Below are positions 1 to 6,828 of a stretch of DNA of 13,846 nucleotides, in pieces. Both the position numbers and the translations under genes were made by a program. Below the pieces are notes generated by a model. It ran no database searches and was not told the origin of the DNA. It was given only the letters and a program-made list of their open reading frames with translations. Source of the DNA: an uncultured Bacteroidota bacterium (GTDB lineage Bacteria > Bacteroidota > Bacteroidia > UBA7662); assembly GCA_903856555.1 (NCBI GenBank), contig CAIOCC010000160.1, positions 1 to 13,846 of the forward strand, given 5' to 3'. Numbering within the stretch: position 1 is the first letter of the stretch; each line of letters opens with the position of its first letter.

Positions 1-685
1 CATCGCTCAGAATCAAAACCGTGAAAAAGTGATCAAAAAAGATCGTATTGGAATTGATCAAAGGCGCGTTGCTCAACATATCCATGCTGGAAACCGATGA
101 AGAAGCGATCCACTGCACCAGGCTTTGGACCGAGAGTGCAAGGAAAACCAGCAGGAGTATAAACGAAAGGATTTTTTTGGCGCGAATGAAGCGGCGGAGC
201 GAGGGGGCCAATAGACCCTCATCCACGGCTTCAAGGGCCTTGCCGCTTTGAATCCCGCTGATACGATAAAAGATATAAATCATCCCAAAGACAAGAATGA
301 CCGTGCCAAGGTCCCTGGCCAATTCCAAATTGTTGGGAGAACCCAGCGAACCCGCGTGCAGATCCAGATGGGTCATGTCCTTGAAAACCCCCCGAATCAG
401 GATGAGAGCGATGATTTCGTATTGTTTGCCGATATAAAAGGTGGTGGACTGCCGAAGGTAAAAAATCAACAGATACGATTCAAAAAAAAGGAGAATCGAA
501 AAAGGCGTGTAAATTGCGTTGATGGGATGCGCCAAAAAATCAGATTGAATCCAGTCCGGAAAAGCCGTTTTGAGACCGATAAGACCCAGATGAACCAAAA
601 AGCCCGTTATCGCCGCATACAAAGTATAACGACCCATTCGAGCCCTAAATCCAGGATTAAAGGGCAAATCCCAGGTTCTTTCCAT
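1..685 (-). CDS. Multi-pass membrane protein of unknown function (3' part outside window)
   Basis: I read this by translating the reverse complement from the ATG at 685; it stays open for 228 codons to the left edge, so the C-terminus is missing. The product is strongly hydrophobic, with likely membrane helices near residues 20-38, 57-77, 89-101, 126-141, 172-192 and from 215 on. Between helices lies a conserved-looking segment with FYIGKQYEIIALILIRGVFK at about 83-102, followed by acidic and His residues (D103, H106, D108, H110). A cluster of basic residues (RRFIRAKK, 164-171) precedes the fifth helix and suggests a cytoplasmic loop. It reads like a conserved Bacteroidota integral membrane protein, but I cannot name a family or a substrate. 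It starts 134 bases after the photolyase-like gene on the same strand, so it may have its own promoter. The open frames on the plus strand here are shadows. Confidence 0.75.
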   Translation of the reverse strand, partial: MERTWDLPFNPGFRARMGRYTLYAAITGFLVHLGLIGLKTAFPDWIQSDFLAHPINAIYTPFSILLFFESYLLIFYLRQSTTFYIGKQYEIIALILIRGVFKDMTHLDLHAGSLGSPNNLELARDLGTVILVFGMIYIFYRISGIQSGKALEAVDEGLLAPSLRRFIRAKKILSFILLLVFLALSVQSLVQWIASSSVSSMDMLSNAPLINSNTIFFDHFFTVLILSD

Positions 686-760
686 ATAAGTTGCGAAAAA
701 TCATTGCTTTAGTAACATTTCCAAGGGATATAAGTTTCCGGTCCGACGTGAGGAATCAAC

Positions 761-814
761 CTACATCAAGAGAGCAGACTACCTCAAAAAAGCAGACTAC
801 ATCGAGAGAGCAGA
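761..814. repeat. Three tandem imperfect copies of an 18-bp repeat
   Basis: Copies lie at 761-778, 779-796 and 797-814 with no spacers. The first reads CTACATCAAGAGAGCAGA; the second differs at three positions (CTACCTCAAAAAAGCAGA) and the third at one (CTACATCGAGAGAGCAGA). The array ends five bases short of the photolyase-like stop codon, in the gap before the membrane-protein gene. In one minus-strand frame it would encode a six-residue repeat (SLDVVC-like), but that is not the photolyase frame and no gene is supported there. It is best read as a short non-coding minisatellite. Confidence 0.8.
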
Positions 815-819
815 GGGAT

Positions 820-2004
820 TCAGCCAAACATGGCCCGAGCCCTTGACTCGCAGCGTTTCCAATACGAGGAGAAGGATGGATAATAGCCATCCACTTCCGG
901 AAACAACCATTCCCTGGGATGGCAATGGCCACGGTAATGGGTGGTGGTGGGATGTTCCTTGAAATGAATTCGGGGCGTATCGTTGGCCTCAAAAACCTCG
1001 GCAAAAGGCGCTGAAATCCAAAGTATTCCGGGAATTTGCTCGGCCAAGGCCTTGACCCAGGCCATGACATGCCGGGAAACCGGATACTTCTGCAGAAATT
1101 CAGGCTCCCATAACATAACACGAATCGCGTCACCATCCCTACCCGCCGGGGACCATTGGGGATCCAATTGATAAAAATGAAACATCAAAACAGGCTTGGA
1201 GGGATGCTCCTGAAGGATTTCTCGAAGCCTCGTCGCATCGATCCAGGGACCCTCGGGGAGCTCGCAACGAAGTTCCGGCAACACGGTTTCCATCAAGGCC
1301 TCCGGAACCTTCATGCGTTCGAATGCATCGTAACCCACATCCAAGAAAGTGCCTCTTTGATGGGTATAACAATATTTATTAATATTTTCTTGGTTGGCGA
1401 AGTATTTGCGGGTGCTGAAGGCACCGGCCACCCATTGCCAACTCAGGGCATTGCTGGCCCAATCGCCGTCCAGAAGATGATAGTACATCCACCGAGCCGC
1501 CTGTAACCAATGCGCACCCCCCACATTGCAGGCCAAAGCAGCCGTGTACATCCGCACATGGTTGTGCATATAGCCGGTACGATAAAGCTCATCCACCGCT
1601 GCATCCACCGCCGTAATCCCGGTCCTGGCGTTCACCAAAGCCGCCGGCACCTGATGATGGCAAACCCCGACCTGAGGCTGCCGAAGGTCTTGATCAATCC
1701 CGTTGCCCTGATGTTTCCATACTTGCTGAAAATAGTCGCGCCAGGCCAATTCTTTGACCAGCGACTCGCAGTCTTCCCAGGACAGCCCCCGTTCGACCAG
1801 CGATTCAGCCACTTGACGCGTACTTAGAATCCCTCTCGACAAATAAGGCGACAATTGGGTCACCGCCCCATCCAGGTAATTGCGGGAACGCGCATAGGCC
1901 GCCGGCCGAACCAAGCTCAATCGAGCCCGCGCATCTTCGAGGCGGGGCGACCACAACGACGCGCCCTCAAAATCAAAGGAAGCCTGCCAAGGAGTCCCCG
2001 TCAC
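820..2004 (-). CDS. Photolyase/cryptochrome-like FAD-binding protein with flavin domain first
   Basis: 394 residues. Residues about 40-235 match the FAD-binding half of the photolyase/cryptochrome family: TQLSPYLSRG (49-58), the ELAWRDYF motif (85-92), GITAVDAAVDELYRTGYMHN (129-148) and HLLDGDWASN with SWQWVAG (176-194). By alignment N185 corresponds to the flavin-N5 asparagine and W189 to the first tryptophan of the electron-transfer chain of E. coli photolyase. There is no N-terminal alpha/beta antenna domain. Instead residues about 268-394 form a second region with strand-like segments (PVLMFHFY, IRVMLWEP, GILWISAP), ending in a conserved-looking HYRGHCHPREWLFPEV. Likely role: light-driven repair of UV-damaged DNA or blue-light sensing; the two cannot be separated here. 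The start is GTG at 2004, overlapping the stop of the upstream TIGR03643 gene by four bases, which suggests translational coupling. The family is sure; substrate and cofactor are not. Confidence 0.88.
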   Translation of the reverse strand: MTGTPWQASFDFEGASLWSPRLEDARARLSLVRPAAYARSRNYLDGAVTQLSPYLSRGILSTRQVAESLVERGLSWEDCESLVKELAWRDYFQQVWKHQGNGIDQDLRQPQVGVCHHQVPAALVNARTGITAVDAAVDELYRTGYMHNHVRMYTAALACNVGGAHWLQAARWMYYHLLDGDWASNALSWQWVAGAFSTRKYFANQENINKYCYTHQRGTFLDVGYDAFERMKVPEALMETVLPELRCELPEGPWIDATRLREILQEHPSKPVLMFHFYQLDPQWSPAGRDGDAIRVMLWEPEFLQKYPVSRHVMAWVKALAEQIPGILWISAPFAEVFEANDTPRIHFKEHPTTTHYRGHCHPREWLFPEVDGYYPSFSSYWKRCESRARAMFG

Positions 2005-2312
2005 CGCTTTGAAATCTTGTTACCCGAAATACTCCGCTGACGACTGCATCGAAAGCGTTCGATGTCGTCGGATCTTTTGTGAAGATGCTTTTGGCTGACC
2101 TTTTGATGAACCCGTTCACGCCAAAGTTTGAAACTAGAGGACTTGAGTTCTCGCCGCATCAAAGCCACCACATCGGCTTCTGCCAACCCAAATTGGGCAA
2201 GGATGGCCTCGAAAGGAGTCCGATCCTCCCAAGCCATTTCAATGACCCGATCGGCCTGGGCAGGACTCAAGGCCGCGGAGGTCTTTGGTAGGTTCGCAAG
2301 CGGCGGGTTCAT
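2001..2312 (-). CDS. TIGR03643 family protein, uncharacterised
   Basis: 103 residues from the ATG at 2312. The middle matches the TIGR03643 family as I know it: AQADRVIEMAWEDRTPFEAI (18-37), FGLAEADVVALMRREL (41-56), SSSFKLWRERV (58-68), and further on IERFRCSRQ (84-92). The family is small, cytosolic and without known function; the helix pattern around residues 20-66 could suit a helix-turn-helix-like fold, which is inference. About 15 residues at the N-terminus and a basic tail (ISGNKISKR) go beyond the core. The stop overlaps the GTG start of the photolyase-like gene by four bases, and the start lies 42 bases after the lipoprotein stop, so it sits inside a five-gene run. Close coupling to the photolyase suggests a shared role, but a regulator or partner function is unproven. 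Confidence 0.85.
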   Translation of the reverse strand: MNPPLANLPKTSAALSPAQADRVIEMAWEDRTPFEAILAQFGLAEADVVALMRRELKSSSFKLWRERVHQKVSQKHLHKRSDDIERFRCSRQRSISGNKISKR

Positions 2313-2354
2313 CTCATAGAAACAAACCCAAGTCCTCTTGGTTTGGTCCCCCGC

Positions 2355-2867
2355 TCAAAGGAGCTTGCGGACCTCCAGACCTCGGATGCATACCCTCCCC
2401 GGGTCCAAAAGGGACACCTCCATCCGTAGATGCTGACCTGCCTCGACCGAGACATTCCAGGCCTGCCGCACCCAGGCATCCCCCGAAACCGATTTTTGAG
2501 GATAATCCCGAAGGGTCCCCTGGGTCGCCGATACCGAACCCAGTCGAACCAACCACAACGAGCTGCTGTTGCGCGAATAAAAAACGACTTGGTAAACGGC
2601 TGGTCCACCGTAGGTCCCTCGGTGCAAAAATTCACTGGAAAAGCCAGGTACCTGCTTGCCCTTCCCCTCCCAAGGCAAGGCCGATTCCACACAAATCGGT
2701 GAGGCGACGGAGTCAACCCCACGGCCGCCCCCATAGAAAGCCGTGGAATCCAAGTAAACTCGGGTGGATCCCTTGCGATCGGGAAGCTGAAAATCCCAAT
2801 CCACCGCAGTCTTTGGTGGGCTTTGGCAAGCCGCCAAAAAGCATAACAAAAGATAACTAATCCTCAT
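2355..2867 (-). CDS. Putative lipoprotein of unknown function
   Basis: 170 residues if the start is the ATG at 2867. An in-frame start eight codons upstream exists (2891), but the internal Met is preferred because it gives a normal lipoprotein signal peptide: a short n-region (MRIS), hydrophobic YLLLCFLAA, then C14 in the lipobox LAAC. The mature part begins CQSPPK with no acidic residues right after the cysteine, so there is no obvious surface-export signal of the kind known in some Bacteroidota; a periplasm-facing anchor is inferred. The rest looks beta-rich, with Gly/Ser-rich stretches, two mature cysteines (in PICVES and RVCIRG) and a basic C-terminus. I recognise no domain. The start lies inside the end of the methyltransferase gene (11-base overlap), so it is probably co-transcribed. 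Function unknown. Confidence 0.72.
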   Translation of the reverse strand: MRISYLLLCFLAACQSPPKTAVDWDFQLPDRKGSTRVYLDSTAFYGGGRGVDSVASPICVESALPWEGKGKQVPGFSSEFLHRGTYGGPAVYQVVFYSRNSSSLWLVRLGSVSATQGTLRDYPQKSVSGDAWVRQAWNVSVEAGQHLRMEVSLLDPGRVCIRGLEVRKLL

Positions 2868-3672
2868 GAATCTTGGTTGCTTTGAATCCATAGAGCATCG
2901 GAATTTTGCCCTCCAGGCCGGGTATCTGATATCGTCCAGTCGCTACTTCGATTTGACGAGCAAAACAAGGGTACGGTGAATAATCCCATTCATCAAAGGC
3001 ATCCACCCTCAATCCATTCGATAACATGGCCTGAACAATCTCAGAGAGCGAATGATTCCAGGATATACAGGACGCGTGAATCGGTGCATTCCGGTCGGCA
3101 TAGGTGCCATCCAGCTCTTCATGCAGGGGTCCAAAATTAAAATAGGGATACTTAATCTCTTGGAAATCGTTGTCAAACATCCAAACAACAGGGTGAAAAT
3201 CAACTAAAACCAACGAACCGCCCGTGCGCAAAAAAGCCGCAACGGTCGCCGCCCATTTTTGCAAATCCGGCAACCAACCCACGGTCCCGTAGGTGCTCAT
3301 CACCAAATCATAGGAACCCGCACCCGGCATTCCTTCTGTGAGTGAATCGATGTCGTTGCATACAAAATCGGCTTCTAGTCCCAATTCTTCTGCCAAGCCA
3401 CGAGCCTTGCGGATAGCGGGCTCCGAAAAATCAACCCCGGTAACAAGGGCTCCTCTGCGGGCCAAGGACAACGAATCTTGACCAAAATGACATTGCAAAT
3501 GCAAGACGCTGCGTCCTCGAACATCCCCCAAATACCCCAATTCCGGCTCTTTGAGCGAGCACCAACCCTCCCTGAACCCCTTCATTTGATAAAAATCCGA
3601 AAGCGCATGCGCATCCACCCGGGCATCCCAGTAAGCGCGATTGGTCTCCAGGTAGGATCTAGATTCGTTCAA
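2857..3672 (-). CDS. Class I SAM-dependent methyltransferase
   Basis: 271 residues. A Rossmann methyltransferase core is visible: motif I VLHLQCHFGQDSLSLARRGA (56-75), the acidic end of strand 2 in TGVDFS (D81), NDI at 106-108, motif II-like YDLVMSTYG (121-129) and a strand GGSLVLVDFH (151-160). The N-terminal YWDARVDAHALSDFYQMKGF (14-33) is typical of a Bacteroidota and Firmicutes subfamily of about 270 residues whose substrate is unknown to me. The C-terminal part (YSPYPC at 231-236, near-end MLYGFKATK) resembles the same family. The start appears to be TTG at 3672, overlapping the Usp stop by four bases; the next Met, at residue 30, would remove the conserved N-terminus. The 3' end overlaps the lipoprotein start. 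The enzyme class is firm; the substrate (small molecule more likely than nucleic acid) is inference. Confidence 0.88.
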   Translation of the reverse strand: MNESRSYLETNRAYWDARVDAHALSDFYQMKGFREGWCSLKEPELGYLGDVRGRSVLHLQCHFGQDSLSLARRGALVTGVDFSEPAIRKARGLAEELGLEADFVCNDIDSLTEGMPGAGSYDLVMSTYGTVGWLPDLQKWAATVAAFLRTGGSLVLVDFHPVVWMFDNDFQEIKYPYFNFGPLHEELDGTYADRNAPIHASCISWNHSLSEIVQAMLSNGLRVDAFDEWDYSPYPCFARQIEVATGRYQIPGLEGKIPMLYGFKATKIHED

Positions 3673-4547
3673 TGGACCGCCCCTGACCCTGTTGGGACAG
3701 GCGCGTTTTCAAAGATAGCAGACCTCTCGGGCACCACCAAAACCGGGTAGCGGCCCATGAAAACCACTTCATCGGTGGTATGCCTTCGCAACAAATCTCT
3801 CAGCCATCCCTTATCGCGGGCGATCATCATGAGACCATCCGCTTTGGTTTGCAGCATCAAATCATTAATTCCAGAACCGGGATTTTCCGCCACCACCATC
3901 AGGGGGTCTTGATTTGGAAAATGCACCGAGGCCCATTGCAAAAAATACTCCACTTCCACCGAACGTTCTGTATCGTCAACCACATACCCCGGGGAAATCT
4001 GAGAATTCAAGTGGCCGGCAAAGCGCCGCAACCAAGCGATGGCTAATTCGTAGGAAGTATCACTCGGGTCAACGGCCAACATCCATTTCATCGGCTCTTT
4101 GCTTCGTCCGTTCCATAAACAAGTTTCTGGAATCACCAATACGGGAACATCGACGGAATGCAAAACCGAAACTGCATTGCTTCCCAAAAAATACCTCGTC
4201 CAGCCATGGGCCCCTTTGGTACTCATAACAACCAACGAATGAGGCATCTCTTGACAACGGGCTCTTAACTCCTGGGTTAGGTCCAACGGCGTGCTCCATG
4301 TTTTTACTTCAATTTCCTGCGGCACCTGCAGTCGGTCCAAAAAGCTTTTCAGCGATTCCTCGCTTATTCGCATCATCTCGGGGTACATCGCCGCAGCTGT
4401 TTCGGCATCCTGTAACAATAAACCATAACTATGCACCAAAACCAAGGGGACTTGGCCAAGGGCGGCCCATTCCATCCCCCAGCGGGCCGCGTTCAAAGAG
4501 GATTCGCTAAAATCCACGGGGCAAAGGACTTGTTGATAGGTTTTCAT
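3669..4547 (-). CDS. Tandem-domain universal stress protein
   Basis: 292 residues, two Usp domains in series. The first (about 1-141) begins QVLCPVDFSESSLNAARWG (6-24) and ends with STKGAHGWTRYFLGSNAVSV (109-128) and VPVLVIP, the nucleotide-binding loop form common in Bacteroidota, where the gap before the GS pair is six residues rather than nine. The second (about 153-273) keeps the start MLAVDPSDTSYELA (156-169) and the end YPVLVVP, but has lost the glycine-rich loop, so it probably cannot bind ATP. Usp proteins are cytosolic and act in stress survival by unclear means. The ATG at 4547 is the first gene of a five-gene minus-strand run ending with a photolyase-like gene; the 173-base AT-rich space upstream is the likely site of the run's promoter, though I saw no convincing consensus. 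Confidence 0.92.
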   Translation of the reverse strand: MKTYQQVLCPVDFSESSLNAARWGMEWAALGQVPLVLVHSYGLLLQDAETAAAMYPEMMRISEESLKSFLDRLQVPQEIEVKTWSTPLDLTQELRARCQEMPHSLVVMSTKGAHGWTRYFLGSNAVSVLHSVDVPVLVIPETCLWNGRSKEPMKWMLAVDPSDTSYELAIAWLRRFAGHLNSQISPGYVVDDTERSVEVEYFLQWASVHFPNQDPLMVVAENPGSGINDLMLQTKADGLMMIARDKGWLRDLLRRHTTDEVVFMGRYPVLVVPERSAIFENAPVPTGSGAVH

Positions 4548-4693
4548 AGAAAAGCGGAGGTTTTTATATGCAAGAGAGATTGTTATGAGATAAGCGTCTA
4601 CGATTTCTTATCATTTAATTCCAATAACAAATAAACAACCCATCCACTCAATTTAGAGCCCCAAATCGCTAAATCTAGTTATGTAAGATTTTG

Positions 4694-4720
4694 CAAGGCG
4701 GTACCTTGGGCCTCAAGCCC
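4694..4720 (-). terminator. Weak hairpins after pyruvate kinase, possible terminator
   Basis: Directly after the pyk stop two short inverted repeats adjoin: GGGC/GCCC (4708-4711 with 4717-4720) and CAAGG/CCTTG (4694-4698 with 4704-4708), sharing one base. No T-run follows in the direction of transcription, so this is not a classical intrinsic terminator; its position is the main support. Confidence 0.3.
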
Positions 4721-6187
4721 TTAGTCTATGACCGTAAGCTTGATGAAATTAGCGCGGTGGGTACTGTGCAGGGGCATCACCCCGGTATTGACCACCGTGT
4801 CACCGGACTTCAGCCAACCATTGGCTTTGAGAATGCGGGATACATCCTCGATGGTCTCGTCGGTTGAAGTCAATTTATCGTAAAACAAGGCCTGAACCCC
4901 CCAAACCAACGAAATCCTAGTCAAAAGATTTTGGTTGGGCGTAAAAATGATAATCCCGGACTTGGGTCGGTAGGACGATACCTGAAAGGCCGTATAACCG
5001 GACTTGGTAAAGCCAACAATCGCCTGAGCATCCACCCGGTAGGCCGCCCTGGATGCCAGATAACACAACTGATCCGATATAAAGGTGGAAGAATCCTGGG
5101 AAATACGATGTTCTCTGTAATAAATCTCGGACTGCGCTTCGACCGCCCCAATGATTCGAACCATGTATTCCACCACCTGGGCAGGGTGCGAACCCATGGA
5201 GGTTTCACCCGAAAGCATCAATGCATCCGCCCCGTCCAATACAGCATTGGCCACATCGTTGGCTTCGGCTCTGGTGGGCATAAAATTGGTGATCATGGAC
5301 TCCATCATCTGGGTTGCCACCACCACCGGCTTGCAGAGGTCCATGCAAAGCCTCACAATGCGCTTTTGGATTAACGGCAATTGTTCAATTGGAAACTCAA
5401 CGCCCAAGTCCCCTCTAGCAATCATCACCGCATCGGATGCGGCGACGATGTTTTCTAAGTCAGCGACGGCGGACGGTTTTTCAATTTTTGACATCACCGG
5501 AATATCCTGTCCCTTGGCCTGAATTTCTTTGCGCAGGGCTTCGACGTCCATGGCTTTGCGTACAAATGAAAGGGCCACCCAATCCAGACGATGTTCCAAG
5601 ATGAATTCCAAGTCCTTACGATCTTTTTCGGTGAGGCTAGGTAGAGCCACTTCGGTATCGGGCAGGTTCACACCCTTGCGCGATGTGAGCAAACCTCCAG
5701 AGATAACCTCCATTTCAATCCGATCCCGGGCATTGCTGGACAATGCCTTGAACTTGAGTTTGCCATCGTCCAATAACAACAAATCGCCCGGACGGATATC
5801 CATGGGGAGCTGGCTGTAATTGATGAAGATTTCTTCTTTGGAACCGGTCACAGGAGTGGTCACCATGGTCAGACGATCCCCGGGCTCAAAAAGAACACCC
5901 CCCTGGGGCATTTCGCCAATCCGAATCTTGGGACCCTGCAAATCCCCTAGGATTCCGACCGATGTTCCCAGCTCTTTGTTCAAATCCCGGATATCTTGGA
6001 TGGCCTGGGTCAACAAGGAATAATCGGCATGCGAAAAATTAAGGCGCATGACATTGGCGCCGGCAAGAATCAATTCGCGGAGGGTCTTTTTGTCAAAACT
6101 TGCCGGACCCAGGGTGGTAATGATTTTGGTTTTCTTGGAAGCCGGACTTACAAGATGCGATGGGTTAGGGTTTGGGGGGGTTGCCAT
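4721..6187 (-). CDS. pyk: Pyruvate kinase
   Basis: 488 residues, near the usual bacterial length of 470-480. It catalyses the last step of glycolysis, phosphoenolpyruvate plus ADP to pyruvate plus ATP, in the cytosol. Visible hallmarks: KIITTLGPAS (21-30), VMRLNFSHA (46-54), a B-domain about 90-185, the active-site signature VMSKIEKPSA (231-240) with catalytic K234 and metal-ligand E236, MIARGDLGVEFP (255-266) with D260, and TRAEANDVANAVLDGADALM (305-324). The C-terminal regulatory domain (about 360-488) is complete. The sequence GPKIRIG at 85-91 has Lys where potassium-dependent enzymes such as rabbit muscle PK have Glu117, so a potassium-independent enzyme is inferred. About 17 low-complexity residues (Pro/Asn/Ser-rich) precede the barrel. 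The IPExxxVDY gene lies 78 bases upstream on the same strand, an adjacency I recall as common in Bacteroidota. Confidence 0.97.
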   Translation of the reverse strand: MATPPNPNPSHLVSPASKKTKIITTLGPASFDKKTLRELILAGANVMRLNFSHADYSLLTQAIQDIRDLNKELGTSVGILGDLQGPKIRIGEMPQGGVLFEPGDRLTMVTTPVTGSKEEIFINYSQLPMDIRPGDLLLLDDGKLKFKALSSNARDRIEMEVISGGLLTSRKGVNLPDTEVALPSLTEKDRKDLEFILEHRLDWVALSFVRKAMDVEALRKEIQAKGQDIPVMSKIEKPSAVADLENIVAASDAVMIARGDLGVEFPIEQLPLIQKRIVRLCMDLCKPVVVATQMMESMITNFMPTRAEANDVANAVLDGADALMLSGETSMGSHPAQVVEYMVRIIGAVEAQSEIYYREHRISQDSSTFISDQLCYLASRAAYRVDAQAIVGFTKSGYTAFQVSSYRPKSGIIIFTPNQNLLTRISLVWGVQALFYDKLTSTDETIEDVSRILKANGWLKSGDTVVNTGVMPLHSTHRANFIKLTVID

Positions 6188-6207
6188 TCGAGGGTAGATT
6201 GCCTAGG

Positions 6208-6237
6208 TGAAAGTAGACTTTAAAATTTGGTGCGCAA
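6208..6237 (-). promoter_or_regulatory. Candidate Bacteroidota-type promoter for pyk
   Basis: On the minus strand a TTG (6235-6237) is followed after 19 bases by TACTTTCA (6208-6215), which fits the Bacteroidota -33 TTG / -7 TAnnTTTG pattern with two mismatches in the -7 box. It ends 20 bases before the pyk ATG. One weak match in a 78-base gap could arise by chance, so pyk may equally be read from the IPExxxVDY promoter. Confidence 0.3.
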
Positions 6238-6265
6238 GGTACGAAAAGGTGGGATGCTCTGGGGT

Positions 6266-6733
6266 TCAATGGAGGTCAGAATCCGAATGGTGCCGATCCA
6301 AGGGGTCAAATCGCAGGGGCTCCAAGGCTTTGGGACTCAAAACAGTTCGGAGGTCGGCGACCAAGTCCACGCCGGCGATCGAAGCCAAACGAAGCCGAGG
6401 ATCATCGGTCCCCCACAACTCCAGAGCCTCCGCCGGCCAAGTAAGGATATAGTCCATCCCACCAACCCGGGGCAAAAGGAGGCCCAGCGAACCGCGATTG
6501 CTGACCATGCAGAGGGGCAAACCGTGTAGTTCGAGGTCCTGAAAAAAGAGCTGAAAGGCCGAAATTTCGCCTTGAGGTTCCAAGGCCCATTCGACATCCT
6601 GGCGGCTTCGGGCCAAATTCCAGTTCAAATTCTGGTTCAGCAATGCGGCCAAAACATAGGGCGGAAGGGTGGATGCAAGGCCCCAAACGGCCAATTCAGC
6701 CCCTTCCGTCAACTTATGTACCTTTTTGGCCAC
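6266..6733 (-). CDS. IPExxxVDY family protein (divergent member)
   Basis: 155 residues if translation starts at the GTG at 6733, giving MAKKVHKL, the N-terminal form I expect for this family; an in-frame TTG 13 codons upstream (6772) is less likely. The family is a small, Bacteroidota-restricted group of unknown function, named for a motif seen here in altered form as LPRVGGMDY, where LPR replaces IPE and MDY replaces VDY. Other family-like features are VLAALLNQNLNWNLARSRQD (YRLAxLLN-type) and FQLFFQDLELHGLPLCMVSN (SLF...LVSN-type). I recall the gene lying between rnc and pyk in many Bacteroidota. Here it still precedes pyk by 78 bases but runs divergently from acpP. The assignment rests on motif spacing and context, since identity to remembered members is low. 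It has no signal peptide and is probably cytosolic. Confidence 0.72.
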   Translation of the reverse strand: MAKKVHKLTEGAELAVWGLASTLPPYVLAALLNQNLNWNLARSRQDVEWALEPQGEISAFQLFFQDLELHGLPLCMVSNRGSLGLLLPRVGGMDYILTWPAEALELWGTDDPRLRLASIAGVDLVADLRTVLSPKALEPLRFDPLDRHHSDSDLH

Positions 6734-6828
6734 CCCCAAAAATACACTTGGATTTCTGGCACCGTGGAACAACGATGCATCACCTCAAATTCCTTGTAAT
6801 ATTGCGGTTCAAATTAACCCAGAACAAC
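6734..6828. promoter_or_regulatory. Divergent promoter region between IPExxxVDY-pyk and acpP
   Basis: These 95 bases separate two divergent units and must carry the start signals for both if neither is read from further away. On the plus strand TAATATTG (6797-6804) is one base off the -7 consensus, but no TTG lies at the right distance upstream. On the minus strand TATTTTTG matches the -7 consensus but sits against the proposed GTG start and also lacks a -33 partner. The role follows from geometry; the exact elements are not resolved. Confidence 0.4.

Noticed and set aside
248..712. Plus-strand open frames of up to 154 codons near the left edge
   Set aside because: They are antisense to the membrane protein, which has a coherent hydrophobic pattern; the plus-strand products are basic and Pro/Arg/Lys-rich, as expected for shadows.
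761..814. CRISPR-like array
   Set aside because: Units are 18 bp, directly adjacent without spacers, and no cas genes are nearby.
756..1136. Minus-strand frame of 126 codons ending in a six-residue repeat
   Set aside because: It overlaps the photolyase-like gene in another frame and has no domain; the apparent repeat comes from the 18-bp array.
2285..2860. Plus-strand Pro-rich frame of 191 codons
   Set aside because: It is antisense to the lipoprotein gene, which has a proper signal peptide and lies in a packed gene run.
4548..4720. A clear promoter for the usp run
   Set aside because: The gap is AT-rich and TTTATTTG on the minus strand is near the -7 consensus, but no -33 box is at the right spacing.
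6731..6745. TATTTTTG on the minus strand as a promoter -7 box for the IPExxxVDY gene
   Set aside because: It touches the proposed start codon and no TTG lies at a suitable distance upstream.
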